DNA of 37,775 nt from Blastocatellia bacterium (GCA_021463145.1 JAJTWZ010000040.1:1-37775), one strand, 5' to 3'; positions 28,827 to 37,726 are shown, counted from the first letter of the stretch. A program made the numbers and translations. The notes: a model not told the origin generated them from the letters alone.

Positions 28827-29621
28827 ATGCTTCTCGTCATCGATGTCGGCAACACCAACACCGTCCTTGGAGTCTACGACGGCGACCGCCTTGTTCAGAG
28901 CTGGAGGCTCACTACCGAGCGCCAGCGAACCACGGACGAGTACGGCATTCTCTGCCGCAATCTCTTCGAGCTCTCCGGTATTCGGTGGGACTCGATAACC
29001 GCGATCGCGATCGCATCGGTCGTCCCACCGCTCAACTACACGCTGCGGCGGATGGCGAGCGTCTACTTCCACGTCGAACCGCTCTTCATCGACCCGGCTC
29101 GCAATGCCGGAATGCCCGTCCGCTACTCGCCGCCGGCGGATGTGGGCGCCGATCGCATAGTCAACGGCGTCGCGGCATTCGCGCGCTACGGCGGACCGTG
29201 CATCGTCGTCGACTTTGGAACGGCAACGACTTTCGACGCGATCTCGGCGTCGGGAGAGTACCTCGGCGGCGTGATCTGCCCCGGTATCCAGATTTCCGCC
29301 GAAGCGCTTTTTTCGCGCGCTGCCAGGCTGCCGCGCGTGGAGATTGCCCGTACCGAATCCGTCATTGGCGAATCGACGGTCGCCTCGATCCAGTCCGGGC
29401 TCTTCTATGGTTACGTCGGACTGGTGGAGGGAATCTTGCACCGGATGATCGGAGAACTCGGGGAAGGCGTTAAGGTCATCGCCACAGGCGGTCTCGCCGC
29501 CATGATCGGCCGCGGCACCGGGATCATCGAGACGGTCGACCCGGAACTCACGCTCGAAGGGTTGCGATTGATCTACGAGCGCAACCGGGAGGCGGGGGCC
29601 GCCGATGGCGATGGACGCTGA
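28827..29621 (+). CDS. coaX: Type III pantothenate kinase
   Basis: The 264-residue enzyme has the usual CoaX length. It phosphorylates pantothenate, the first step of coenzyme A synthesis. Signature segments: DVGNTNTVLGVY (phosphate 1), NPxR-like PARNAGMPVRY, VGADRIVNGVAA with its catalytic Asp, VVDFGTATTFD (phosphate 2), and ATGGLA near the end. Type III enzymes are not inhibited by CoA and need a monovalent cation. The start ATG is eight bases after TACTTT. The next gene overlaps its end by 17 bases, so the pair is coupled. Confidence 0.93.
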   Translation: MLLVIDVGNTNTVLGVYDGDRLVQSWRLTTERQRTTDEYGILCRNLFELSGIRWDSITAIAIASVVPPLNYTLRRMASVYFHVEPLFIDPARNAGMPVRYSPPADVGADRIVNGVAAFARYGGPCIVVDFGTATTFDAISASGEYLGGVICPGIQISAEALFSRAARLPRVEIARTESVIGESTVASIQSGLFYGYVGLVEGILHRMIGELGEGVKVIATGGLAAMIGRGTGIIETVDPELTLEGLRLIYERNREAGAADGDGR

Positions 29622-30360
29622 CGCGCAGTTCAATTACTTCAACTATTACACCGAGGTGGAAGACGCTTTCGTCCGCCGGCGCGGCGCCCACATGCTCGTC
29701 TCGCCGCTCGATTGGGCGCTTATCGAGAGCTGGAAGGAGATGGGCGTTCCACTCGCCGTCGTGCTTCGCGGCATCGAACGCGCGTTCGACGCATTCGACA
29801 AACAACCGCGGCGTCACCGGAAAGTGAACTCGATCTTCTACTGCCAGCAATCGGTAGAGGAGTGCTTCGCCGAGCATCGTCAATCGATGGTCGGCGCGGC
29901 GGAGGAAACGGGATCGGCCACGACGCCGATCGCCGGGGGCGACGGCCCCGACTCCCCGTTCGAGCGCGTGCGGGTCGAACGTTATCTGGAACGAGTCGCA
30001 AGTGACCTGGCCGCGGCGCGCGCTCGCGCGGAAGGGCGGGGAGAGCTCGAAGAAGCGCTCGATCGCGCCGTCGCAAGACTTGGAGAGATCCGCGCCGATG
30101 TCGAAGCGGCGCGGCGGCTCGATCCGGAGGCGCTCGAGCGCGACCTCACATCGCTCGATGCGCTGGTTGTCGCCGCGATAGTCGACACGGCATCGACCGA
30201 GGCGGTCGAAGGGGCGCGTTCTGAAGCGAAATCCGCGCTGAAGGCGCACAAGAAGGGAATGGACAAGGCGTTCTACAAGCAGATGTTCGACAAGTTCGTG
30301 TCCCGGCGGCTGTGCGAGGCCGCTGGCGTTCCACGACTCAGTCTCTTCTTCATGGACTGA
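29605..30360 (+). CDS. Uncharacterised helical protein coupled to coaX
   Basis: The 251-residue soluble protein has two parts. The N-terminal 90 residues contain FNYFNYYTEVEDAFVRRRG and SPLDWALIESWKEMGVPL, a compact helical domain with a pattern like a DNA- or protein-binding helix bundle. The remainder (about 115-251) is predicted as long charged helices with possible coiled coil, ending in FYKQMFDKFVSRRLCEAAGVPRLSLF. I cannot assign a family. GGGAGG at 29587-29592 precedes the ATG, and the start lies inside coaX, overlapping by 17 bases. It is convergent with 30376-31089. Confidence 0.7.
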   Translation: MAMDADAQFNYFNYYTEVEDAFVRRRGAHMLVSPLDWALIESWKEMGVPLAVVLRGIERAFDAFDKQPRRHRKVNSIFYCQQSVEECFAEHRQSMVGAAEETGSATTPIAGGDGPDSPFERVRVERYLERVASDLAAARARAEGRGELEEALDRAVARLGEIRADVEAARRLDPEALERDLTSLDALVVAAIVDTASTEAVEGARSEAKSALKAHKKGMDKAFYKQMFDKFVSRRLCEAAGVPRLSLFFMD

Positions 30361-30375
30361 GGGGCGTCAGCGGGC

Positions 30376-31089
30376 TCACACCGTCACGTCGACGAGTTGC
30401 CAGTAGCTCTCGACTCGCTCGTAGACGAACGTCCTGACGGTATCGCAATCCGCCGGAGCCCGCTCCCGCCGGTTTCCTTCGCAGATTTCGAAGGCGATGA
30501 AATCAGCCGTGCGGTCGCCGTCCGCGTCGACCGCCACGAGGATCGCCGCTGGACCGAATCCATCCGGAAGGTCGCCAGCCGGGATCGCCGACGGTTCGAT
30601 GGCCCGCGCCCGCGGCGATGCAGGAAACAGGACCGCAACGTCCACGCTGCTCTCCCCCGTTCGGGCCTCGACGCCACTCGACGCAAGGATCGTGAGGTTG
30701 ATGTTGTCTTCGAACTCGAGCTGCCAGTAGTCCGGCAGTAATTGACCGGCCGGCCTGCCTTCGTTCATCGGGTTTTCGAAGAGATCCACCGACTTGATGA
30801 CGAGTTGAGCCCCGACGATTCCAGTCTGCAGCGGGATCACGGAAACGCGCTCGCCGCGAGCGGGCCGTCGCGAGGCAACGACCAAAACGTTGAGGCGCTC
30901 GTTCGACGAGCGACCTCTCTCGAGCGTACGGCGGATCGTGCCGATGCCGAATCCCCCGGATCGCGCGACGGGCCTGGGCGTAGGTAGACCGTCGCCCAGT
31001 GGTTCCTGGGCTGGACTCGATATCGCGAGTCCCAGAGTCACGAAGGCAAAAAGGAACGGAGCGATGCGGGATCGACGAGCGGAATGCAC
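30376..31089 (-). CDS. Secreted protein of unknown function
   Basis: The 237-residue protein has a cleavable signal peptide (about 1-25, RIAPFLFAFVTLGLAISSPAQ). The mature part is strand-rich with segments RLNVLVVASRR, VIPLQTGIVGAQLVIKSVDLF, DYWQLEFEDNINLTI, AAILVAVDADGDRTADFIAFEICE and ESYWQLVDVTV. The DADGDRTADF segment resembles the calcium-binding loop found in FG-GAP or dockerin-like domains. The start is GTG 31089, nine bases from AGGAGG (31099-31104); GTG 31095 is closer to that site and less likely. It follows the WecG-type gene by 42 bases and may be part of the same operon. Confidence 0.6.
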   Translation of the reverse strand: MHSARRSRIAPFLFAFVTLGLAISSPAQEPLGDGLPTPRPVARSGGFGIGTIRRTLERGRSSNERLNVLVVASRRPARGERVSVIPLQTGIVGAQLVIKSVDLFENPMNEGRPAGQLLPDYWQLEFEDNINLTILASSGVEARTGESSVDVAVLFPASPRARAIEPSAIPAGDLPDGFGPAAILVAVDADGDRTADFIAFEICEGNRRERAPADCDTVRTFVYERVESYWQLVDVTV

Positions 31090-31131
31090 GAGCACGGGCC
31101 TCCTGTCGGAAAAGTCGGGCGTTGGATGCTC

Positions 31132-31890
31132 CTACTGGACCTTGGGCGGTCCAACGCCGGATCGGGCGCGGCGTTCCCTCCAGAGCAGGATCGCAAACAA
31201 AGTATTTCCAATGAGATAGCGTCGCCAGAGCCGTCGCGGCTCCGATGCGAGCCGGTATAGCCATTCGAGGCCGGCGCGTTGCATCCACACCGGCGCGCGG
31301 CGGCTGATGCCCGCCACGTGATCGAAGCTGCCGCCGACACCAAGGCTGAAGGGTACGGACATCTCCAGGAGGTTTGCGGCGAGGAAGCGTTCCTGCGCAG
31401 GCGAGCCCATGGCAACGAAAAGCAGGTCCGGGTGCGAGTCCGCTACCATCGCGACTATCTCGGGTTCCCGGCCGGCGAAATAGCCGTCGTGGGATCCAGC
31501 CACGATCAACTCCGGGTGCCGCGCCTTCAGGACCGCGATCGCGCCGTCGAGCGCCGCCTGCTTCGCGCCGAGGAAGAAGACGCGCCAGCCGCGCTGCGCG
31601 GCTCGGGCGACCAGTGTTTCCATCGTGTCGATGCCGGTGACACGGCCGGGCAGCCGCGTTCCCAGCAGGCGCGCTCCCCAGACCACGGACATGCCATCGG
31701 CCGTGACCATGTCGGCGGCGGCGATCAATCGGCCGAGCTCGGGATCTTTCGAAGCGAGGACGAGCTTGGACGCATTGACGACAACCATCAGGTGGGGCCG
31801 GCGTGAAGCGACCATCGACTCGATCAATTCGATCGCCGCCGGCTCGTCGATGGCCGCGACGGGGATACCGGCAATCGTTACGCTCTTCAA
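31132..31890 (-). CDS. WecG/TagA/CpsF family glycosyltransferase (GT26)
   Basis: The 252-residue enzyme has the conserved GT26 core: VNASKLVLASKDPELGRLI, DMVTADGMSVVWGARLLG with its catalytic Asp, RVTGIDTM, VFFLGAKQAALDGA, SHDGYF, and MGSPAQERFLA. The family transfers N-acetylmannosamine-type sugars to undecaprenyl-linked GlcNAc in teichoic acid or enterobacterial common antigen linkers, or a sugar in capsule or exopolysaccharide units. The start is TTG at 31890, overlapping the asnB stop (TTGA), so translation is coupled. The C-terminal Arg-rich tail is typical for membrane-associated members. Confidence 0.87.
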   Translation of the reverse strand: MKSVTIAGIPVAAIDEPAAIELIESMVASRRPHLMVVVNASKLVLASKDPELGRLIAAADMVTADGMSVVWGARLLGTRLPGRVTGIDTMETLVARAAQRGWRVFFLGAKQAALDGAIAVLKARHPELIVAGSHDGYFAGREPEIVAMVADSHPDLLFVAMGSPAQERFLAANLLEMSVPFSLGVGGSFDHVAGISRRAPVWMQRAGLEWLYRLASEPRRLWRRYLIGNTLFAILLWRERRARSGVGPPKVQ

Positions 31891-33812
31891 CTGAGAAACG
31901 CCTCGTGCCAGAGCTCGAGCGTGAGCAGCTGGTAGACCTTCAGACTGTTGTCCTCGCGCCCCGACAGGTTGTCGTCGACGATCCGGCGCACTTCGGCATA
32001 GTCGAAGAGCCCGCGCCGCGCGACCCGCTCCGGCGACAGCAGGTCCTCGACCATCGGCCGCAGCTCGTTCGCGAGCCACGCACGAACCGGCGCCCGGAAC
32101 CCTGCCTTCTTGCGCCACACGACATCGCGCGGCAGGTACCGCTCGGCCGCCTTCTTCAAAACGTACTTGCTCTTCAGTCCCTTCAGCTTCAGCTCCGGAG
32201 GCATCTGCCCCGCGAGCGCCACGAACTCGTGGTCGAGGAACGGCACGCGCGCCTCGAGCGCGACCGCCATCGACGTCTTGTCCGTGTACGTGAGGTTCAG
32301 GCACGGCAGGAACGTCTTCAGGTCGAGGTAGAGCAGCTGGTTGAGCGGATCCTCGGCCGCGACGCGCGACAGATGGCGGCGGTGTTCGGAATAGGCATCG
32401 AGGCCTTCCGTTCGTTCGCGCATTGCCGGCGCGTAGAGCCGCGATTTCTCGGCATCGGTGAAGTACGTCCCGAAGCCGAGGTAGCGATCGGTCCACGGCA
32501 GCGCCGCCGACTTCGCGAGCTTCTTCAAATTCCGGAGCGGCGCGTTGAGCGGCCCGGGCCGCGACGCCGGCAGCCGCCCGACGATCGAGCTCGACACGCC
32601 AGCCGGCACCGCGTTGTAGAGCCCCGCGATCCGCATCGCCTTGTGGCGCGGGTAACCGGCGAAAAGCTCGTCGCCGCCCATACCGGAAAGCAACACCGTC
32701 AGCGACTCTCGCGCCTCGCGACAGATAAGAAACGACGTGACGATCGCGGGGTCCGCGACCGGTTCGTCCATCGAGTAAACGAGCCTCGGCAGCAGATCCA
32801 TCACGTCGGGCTCGAGGATCCGCTCCGACGCGTCCGTGCCGAAGAGCTTTGCGATTTTTCGAGCCCAGACGACGTCGTCTTCCTGGATGTCGTGCTTGAG
32901 GTCTTCGTCGCGGAATCCGATCGTGTAGGTCTGGACGGACCGGTCCATCCGCTCCGTCATGAGCCCGACTATGAGCGACGAATCGACGCCGCCGGACAGG
33001 AACGCGCCGAGCGGCACGTCGGCGATCAACCGGCGATCGACCGCGCGGCCAAGTCCTTCGAGCAGCCGGTCCCCCCATTCGCGCTCCGGCGTCGACCGAT
33101 CGACGTCGAAACGAACGTCCCAGAACTCTTCGATCTGCGGTTCGGGATCGCCGGCCCGCACGATCATCCGGTGTCCGGGCCGCAACTTCTTGACGGAGCT
33201 GAAGATGGTGCGTGGGTCCGGCACCCAGAGAAACGTCAGGTACTGGTGGAGTGCTTCGTGGTCGAACGCGCGGTCGAAGCCCGGCAGGTCGAGAAAAGCC
33301 TTGATCTCGGAAGCGAAGGCGAAGCCACGCGGGCCACCGTCCACGTCGTCGAGCATCGTCCAGTAGAAGGGCTTTATGCCGAGCCGGTCGCGGGCCGCGA
33401 AGAGCTCGCGCCTTTCGGCGTCCCAGATCGCGAAGGCGAACATGCCGTTGAAGTGCTCGACGCACTCCACGCCCCATTCGCGGTAGGCGTAGAGGATCGT
33501 CTCGGAGTCCGAGCCGGAAACGAACTCGTGACCGAGCGACCGCAGTTCTTCGCGGAGCGCGCGGTAGTTGTAGATCTCGCCGTTGAACGTCAGCCAGTAG
33601 CGCTCCGACGCGTCGGTCATTGGCTGATGGCCTGCGGACGAGAGGTCGATGATCGACAGGCGCCGATGGCCGAGCGCGCCGGCATTGCCGTTTGGCGCGG
33701 GGTCGGAAACGTAGACGCCCTGATCGTCCGGACCGCGGTGCGCGATGCGGGCGAGCATCGACTCGACGTGTCCGCGATCGAAGGTTCCGACCGCCCCGCA
33801 GATCCCGCACAT
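31887..33812 (-). CDS. asnB: Asparagine synthase (glutamine-hydrolysing) family amidotransferase
   Basis: The 641-residue protein has the class II glutaminase domain (Cys2 nucleophile in MCGICGAVG; about 1-210) and the synthetase domain (about 230-600) with the ATP pyrophosphatase motif FLSGGVDSSLI. The length exceeds that of E. coli AsnB and agrees with the version common in exopolysaccharide clusters, where its substrate may be a sugar carboxylate rather than aspartate. Lying directly before a WecG-type glycosyltransferase (overlap TTGA) and after another glycosyltransferase supports that reading. The start is fixed by the need for Cys at position 2. True asparagine synthesis remains possible. 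Confidence 0.9.
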   Translation of the reverse strand: MCGICGAVGTFDRGHVESMLARIAHRGPDDQGVYVSDPAPNGNAGALGHRRLSIIDLSSAGHQPMTDASERYWLTFNGEIYNYRALREELRSLGHEFVSGSDSETILYAYREWGVECVEHFNGMFAFAIWDAERRELFAARDRLGIKPFYWTMLDDVDGGPRGFAFASEIKAFLDLPGFDRAFDHEALHQYLTFLWVPDPRTIFSSVKKLRPGHRMIVRAGDPEPQIEEFWDVRFDVDRSTPEREWGDRLLEGLGRAVDRRLIADVPLGAFLSGGVDSSLIVGLMTERMDRSVQTYTIGFRDEDLKHDIQEDDVVWARKIAKLFGTDASERILEPDVMDLLPRLVYSMDEPVADPAIVTSFLICREARESLTVLLSGMGGDELFAGYPRHKAMRIAGLYNAVPAGVSSSIVGRLPASRPGPLNAPLRNLKKLAKSAALPWTDRYLGFGTYFTDAEKSRLYAPAMRERTEGLDAYSEHRRHLSRVAAEDPLNQLLYLDLKTFLPCLNLTYTDKTSMAVALEARVPFLDHEFVALAGQMPPELKLKGLKSKYVLKKAAERYLPRDVVWRKKAGFRAPVRAWLANELRPMVEDLLSPERVARRGLFDYAEVRRIVDDNLSGREDNSLKVYQLLTLELWHEAFLS

Positions 33813-33850
33813 GGCGCTAGTTCACCACAGATGCCGGGTTACGCGCACCT

Positions 33851-33974
33851 GCGCGAAGCGCCTTGGAGTGCGGCGCGCAGCGCCGCTTTGAAGAAGCGGG
33901 GCAGCAGGCCCAGGGACAGAAACGGTCAAAGCACGAAAGTGGCGCTTCACGCCGCACTCCAAAGCGCTTCGCGC
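33851..33974. repeat. Intergenic inverted repeat, 25-base arms
   Basis: The arm 33851-33875 (GCGCGAAGCGCCTTGGAGTG...) is the reverse complement of 33950-33974 except for one base. The interior of about 75 bases holds smaller hairpins, for example CCGCTT ... AAGCGG (about 33882-33899). The element fills the gap between asnB and the glycosyltransferase gene and has the layout of a REP/MITE-like element. Confidence 0.8.
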
Positions 33975-33978
33975 CGGA

Positions 33979-35154
33979 TCAACGCCTCGGTGCCGCAGAC
34001 TCGATCCAGGCGCTCACTTCTTCGGTCCGCACGTCCCAGGTCTTGTCCTTCACGATGGCCTGCCGCTCGGCACGCGCGTCGAGATCGCGGTCGGCGAGCG
34101 CCGATTCGACGAGCTCGATGAAGTGATCGTACGACCGCGCGATTCGCAGCGGCCCGTCGAAGCGCTCGTACTCGTAGAGCGGCGTGATGACGACCGGCTT
34201 TCCGGTGGCGAGGTACTCGCGCACCTTGATCGCGCTGCCGTAGCTGACGAACTCGTTGTCGGTGACCCACGGCAGCACGCACAAGTCGAAGTGCGCCGCG
34301 TAGCCGGGCAGGTCCGCGTAGTTCTTCGAGCCGAGGTGCCGGACATTTGGAAGCGCCTCGATGTCGAGCGTTCGCGACTTCAGTCCTATGAAAACCCAGT
34401 GCCACTCGGGACGCTTCTCCGACACGTACCGCACGAGGTTCTGATCGATGAGCCAGGCGTCGACCTGCCCGAAATAGCCGAGGCACGGATGGGGAATCGC
34501 AGCGATGTCGGGCGGCGACGTGTGCGCGACGGCGGTCGTGGACGCGAAGTGCTCGAAGTCGACGGCCTGCTCGAGCAGCTTCGACTTCTCGAGGTGCGTC
34601 GTGGCCTCCTCGATGAGTTTCCGGCCCGAGTAGAGCACGAGGTCCGCCCGCTCGAGGAGCTCCTCGTGCAGCTCCCGGATGAGGTTGGACTTCGTCGCGT
34701 GGTCCATCGTGTTCGCGTCGTACTTGTCGGACACCTGGTAGACGAGGACGTCCTCGCCGAGGCGTCCGGCGACGTCCTTCGCGGTCGGAATGGCAATCCA
34801 GAGGACCGGATTCCGGAATCCGTGGATGAGCATCAGCAACCGAAGCTGCACGACGAGCAGCCACTTGTTGAGCGCGCGGCCCCAGGCGCTGCCGAAGAAG
34901 GGCGTGACGATGGGCGTGACGACGAGGATGCCTTCGGGTGAGCGGCGGACGAACTTCGCGAAGCTCCTCAGCTTGCGGCGGATCTTCGCGAAGAAGTCGG
35001 CGCTGCGCACACTCGGAAGGCCCATCGAGATCGAGTTTATGAACATCACGCGGTTGCGGGCGGCGAGCCGCTTCATGATGTGGTTCTTCGAGTGGGGGTG
35101 GTGGTACCACCAGTCCTCGCCGGCGAAGCAGATAATGGAGCGATTCTCGAGCAT
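33979..35154 (-). CDS. Glycosyltransferase, GT-B fold
   Basis: The 391-residue protein begins IICFAGEDWWYHHPHSKNHIMKRLA, as in TuaH-like and other GT1/GT4-type envelope glycosyltransferases. The C-terminal half has CLGYFGQVD, NVRHLGSKNYADLPGYAAHFDLCVLPW, KVREYLATGKPVVITPL and a final helix, all typical of a nucleotide-sugar-binding Rossmann domain. The start ATG at 35154 is ten bases after TATACT; the frame continues to 35196, but that lies upstream of the predicted transcript start. It precedes asnB and wecG on the same strand, with a repeat element between. Donor and acceptor are not known. Confidence 0.82.
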   Translation of the reverse strand: MLENRSIICFAGEDWWYHHPHSKNHIMKRLAARNRVMFINSISMGLPSVRSADFFAKIRRKLRSFAKFVRRSPEGILVVTPIVTPFFGSAWGRALNKWLLVVQLRLLMLIHGFRNPVLWIAIPTAKDVAGRLGEDVLVYQVSDKYDANTMDHATKSNLIRELHEELLERADLVLYSGRKLIEEATTHLEKSKLLEQAVDFEHFASTTAVAHTSPPDIAAIPHPCLGYFGQVDAWLIDQNLVRYVSEKRPEWHWVFIGLKSRTLDIEALPNVRHLGSKNYADLPGYAAHFDLCVLPWVTDNEFVSYGSAIKVREYLATGKPVVITPLYEYERFDGPLRIARSYDHFIELVESALADRDLDARAERQAIVKDKTWDVRTEEVSAWIESAAPRR

Positions 35155-35164
35155 GAAGCGCGCG

Positions 35165-35170
35165 AGTATA
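35165..35170 (-). promoter_or_regulatory. Putative -10 element of the glycosyltransferase gene
   Basis: TATACT on the minus strand ends ten bases before the ATG at 35154, with no ribosome site. Confidence 0.5.
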
Positions 35171-35228
35171 GCGGGCCGCGCTTGTTCCTGTCCCATCGGG
35201 ATTTACCTCGATCGGCACCAGGCGGGCG

Positions 35229-35234
35229 TACACT
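35229..35234 (+). promoter_or_regulatory. Putative -10 element of amrS (leaderless)
   Basis: TACACT ends seven bases before the ATG at 35242. It is in divergent arrangement with the TATACT of the glycosyltransferase gene, the two hexamers being about 58 bases apart. Confidence 0.5.
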
Positions 35235-35241
35235 TGTGGTG

Positions 35242-36324
35242 ATGGCTGCAAATCCCCATCACGTTCCGGCGCGTTACTGGCACACCCAGGCAGATGGACG
35301 TGTCCAGTGCGACGTCTGCCCGCGCTTCTGCAGCCTTCACGAAGGCCAGCGCGGGCTGTGTTTCGTGCGAATGCGCGAGAACGACGCCGTGGTCCTGACC
35401 ACGTACGGCCGTTCGAGCGGCTTCTGCGTCGATCCCATCGAGAAGAAACCTCTCAACCACTTCCGCCCCGGGACGCCCGTCCTCTCGTTCGGCACCGCGG
35501 GCTGCAACCTCGCCTGCAAGTTCTGCCAGAACTGGGACATCAGCAAGTCGCGCGAAATCGACACCCTCGCTGACGACGCGTCGCCGAGCGCCATCGCCGA
35601 GGCGGCCGTGCGGACCGGGTGCTCGTCCGTGGCCTTCACATACAACGATCCGACGATCTTCATCGAGTACGCGATGGACGTCGCGGACGCGTGCCACGAA
35701 GCCGGGCTCGCAACGGTTTCGGTGACCGCCGGTTTCATCTGTCCCGAGCCGCGCCGCGAGTTCTACCGGCACGTCGACGCGGCGAACGTCGATCTTAAGG
35801 CGTTCACGGACACGTTCTACCGGAAGATCACGGCGTCGGAGCTCGCGCCGGTGCTCGAGACCATCGAATACCTCGCCAACGAGACCGACGTCTGGGTCGA
35901 GCTGACGACCTTGCTCATTCCAGGCCTGAACGACTCGGACGCCGAGATCGACGCGATGACGACGTGGGTCGTCGAGCACGCGGGTCCGCAAGTGCCGATG
36001 CACTTCACGGCGTTTCATCCCGACTACCGGCTTCGCGACGTCGAACACACGCCGGCGTCGACGCTGCAACGCGCTCGGCGGATCGCGATCGGCAACGGGG
36101 TGCGGTACGCGTACACGGGCAACGTCCGCGACCTCGAGGGTGCGACGACCAGATGTCACGGCTGCGGAACTGCGCTCGTCGTCCGCGACGGATACACGAT
36201 CGTGGAGTGGGAGTTGACGGACGACGGACGCTGCCGGGCGTGCGGGACGGCGTGTGCGGGGAGGTTCTCCGGAGCGCCCGGACGTTGGGGGTCGCGGCGG
36301 CTGCCGGTGCGCATCGGCGGCTGA
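35242..36324 (+). CDS. amrS: AmmeMemoRadiSam system radical SAM enzyme
   Basis: The 360-residue radical SAM protein has the cluster motif CNLACKFC with Cys88, Cys92 and Cys95. An N-terminal Cys-rich part (CDVCPRFCSLHEGQRGLC) and a C-terminal zinc-ribbon-like pair (CHGCG ... CRACG) are standard for AmrS. In between are TAGCN, KKPLNHF, VAFTYNDPTIFIEYAMDVA, NVDLKAF and PMHFTAFHPDYRL. The other partners of this system, AmmeMemoRadiSam protein A and B (AMMECR1 and MEMO1 families), are not in the window. The function of the system is unsettled. The start at 35242 follows the TACACT element. Confidence 0.93.
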   Translation: MAANPHHVPARYWHTQADGRVQCDVCPRFCSLHEGQRGLCFVRMRENDAVVLTTYGRSSGFCVDPIEKKPLNHFRPGTPVLSFGTAGCNLACKFCQNWDISKSREIDTLADDASPSAIAEAAVRTGCSSVAFTYNDPTIFIEYAMDVADACHEAGLATVSVTAGFICPEPRREFYRHVDAANVDLKAFTDTFYRKITASELAPVLETIEYLANETDVWVELTTLLIPGLNDSDAEIDAMTTWVVEHAGPQVPMHFTAFHPDYRLRDVEHTPASTLQRARRIAIGNGVRYAYTGNVRDLEGATTRCHGCGTALVVRDGYTIVEWELTDDGRCRACGTACAGRFSGAPGRWGSRRLPVRIGG

Positions 36325-36381
36325 GCGCAGAGGCCGATCGTGACGTGCCCGGGCGCGGGCACTCGCACGAACCCCCCGTGA

Positions 36382-36387
36382 TACACT
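36382..36387 (+). promoter_or_regulatory. Putative -10 element of the PASTA - rpe operon
   Basis: TACACT lies 42 bases before the GTG at 36430. That leader contains GGAG (36415-36418) as a ribosome site. Confidence 0.35.
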
Positions 36388-36429
36388 TCCAGGCCGGACG
36401 GATTCTTCACCCTGCGGAGCAAACGCACA

Positions 36430-37053
36430 GTGGACGGCACTTCGAAAACCGGCACGATCATCAGGCGCATCTTTCTTCTCGGACTGCTTGCCGGACTGTT
36501 CGGCGGCAGTGCGATGCTGACGATCTACCTGCTGTTCCGAACGGGCGAAGTCACGGTGCCGAACACGGTCGGCATGAGCCAGGCAGAGGCCGAGAAGACG
36601 ATCGAGCGAGCCGGGCTGACGTTCAAGCTCCGGCGGCAGCATTTCGACGACGAGGCTCCGACCGGTGCGGTGACGGAGCAGGACCCTGCGGCTGGATTTC
36701 CCGTCAAGGTCGGGTTCGACGTGAAGGTCGACATCAGCAAAGGGCCGAACCCGGCTGGCACGCCGGCGGGTCCGGCGCCGGTAGGACCGACGAATCCGGC
36801 GGAACCGCCCGTCGACCCGAACAAGAAGAAGAAGGACGACAAGAAGGCTGAAGAAGCGAAGGCGGCGGCAAAGGCCGCCGAGGAAGCGAAGAAGCCCAAG
36901 ACCGACGAGGACTCGGGGGCGAAGAAGCCCGCCGATACGAAGAAGGAAGATCCGAAGCCCGCGGATCCGAAGCCGAAGTCAGGCGACGGCGACGCGCCGC
37001 CGAAGCCGAAACCGAAACCTCCAGCTGCGAAGGTCCCCCCGCATGACGACTGA
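36430..37053 (+). CDS. Membrane-anchored PASTA-domain protein
   Basis: The 207-residue protein has a short cytoplasmic stretch, one membrane span (about 12-34), a single PASTA domain (about 38-105; [23 protein letters not shown] and [11 protein letters not shown]) and a long disordered tail rich in Lys, Ala, Asp and Pro (about 130-207). PASTA domains bind peptidoglycan fragments or beta-lactams, so it probably contacts the cell wall. Unlike Ser/Thr kinases or class B PBPs with PASTA repeats, no enzymatic domain is attached. The GTG start at 36430 has GGAG 11 bases upstream. Its stop lies within rpe, overlapping by 11 bases. Confidence 0.82.
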   Translation: MDGTSKTGTIIRRIFLLGLLAGLFGGSAMLTIYLLFRTGEVTVPNTVGMSQAEAEKTIERAGLTFKLRRQHFDDEAPTGAVTEQDPAAGFPVKVGFDVKVDISKGPNPAGTPAGPAPVGPTNPAEPPVDPNKKKKDDKKAEEAKAAAKAAEEAKKPKTDEDSGAKKPADTKKEDPKPADPKPKSGDGDAPPKPKPKPPAAKVPPHDD

Positions 37054-37726
37054 TCTCGGAGTCAAGATCGCTCCATCGATACTGTCCGCCGATTTCGCCA
37101 GGCTCGGCGACCAGATCCGCCTGGTCGAGGACGGCGGAGCCGACATCGTCCACGTCGACGTCATGGACGGTCATTTCGTGCCGAACATAACGATCGGACC
37201 GCCTGTCGTGGCGGCGATTCGCAAGATCACGGGACTGCCGCTCGACTGTCACCTCATGATCGACCGCCCCGAACGGTTCATCGACGATTTCGCGGACGCG
37301 GGGGCGAACATGATTTCTGTCCATCCGGAGGCCTCGATCCATCTGCACCGCACGCTTGCGGCCATCCGCGCCCGCGACTGTCTGGCCGGCGTCGTGTTGA
37401 ATCCGTCGACGCCGCTCTCGGTGCTCGACGAGGTGCTCGGGAGCATCGATTTCATCCTGGTGATGTCCGTGAATCCTGGCTTTGGCGGTCAGAAGTTCAT
37501 CGAGCACTCGCTCGACAAGGTTCGCCGGTTGCGCAGCATGATCGCCGTTCGCGGTCTGCAGATCGCGATCGAGATCGACGGCGGGATCGGAATGTCGACG
37601 GCGGGACCGGTGGCGGAGGCGGGGGCCGAACTGCTCGTCGCCGGTTCGGCGATTTTCGGCGATCCCGATCCGAAGGGCGCTGTCGGACGGTTGCGCCGCG
37701 CTGCGATGGCGCCGTTCACGGTCTGA
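37043..37726 (+). CDS. rpe: Ribulose-phosphate 3-epimerase
   Basis: The 227-residue TIM-barrel enzyme interconverts ribulose 5-phosphate and xylulose 5-phosphate (pentose phosphate and Calvin cycles). The family motifs are complete: [30 protein letters not shown] (metal His and Asp), [19 protein letters not shown] and EIDGGIG, with phosphate binding at VAGSAIFG. The ATG at 37043 overlaps the PASTA gene by 11 bases. The end of the gene is followed closely by a near copy of its own last bases. Confidence 0.95.
   Translation: MTTDLGVKIAPSILSADFARLGDQIRLVEDGGADIVHVDVMDGHFVPNITIGPPVVAAIRKITGLPLDCHLMIDRPERFIDDFADAGANMISVHPEASIHLHRTLAAIRARDCLAGVVLNPSTPLSVLDEVLGSIDFILVMSVNPGFGGQKFIEHSLDKVRRLRSMIAVRGLQIAIEIDGGIGMSTAGPVAEAGAELLVAGSAIFGDPDPKGAVGRLRRAAMAPFTV

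Noticed and set aside
31132-33810. A single 892-codon minus-strand protein spanning wecG and the asnB region
   Set aside because: Only its last 252 codons (WecG type) look like protein; the rest is an out-of-frame reading of asnB, whose own frame has all motifs.
31803-34121. Open frame of 772 codons on the plus strand
   Set aside because: It lies antisense to asnB, wecG and a glycosyltransferase with intact motifs; its product is Arg/Glu/Val-rich and shows no domain. It is a high-GC shadow.
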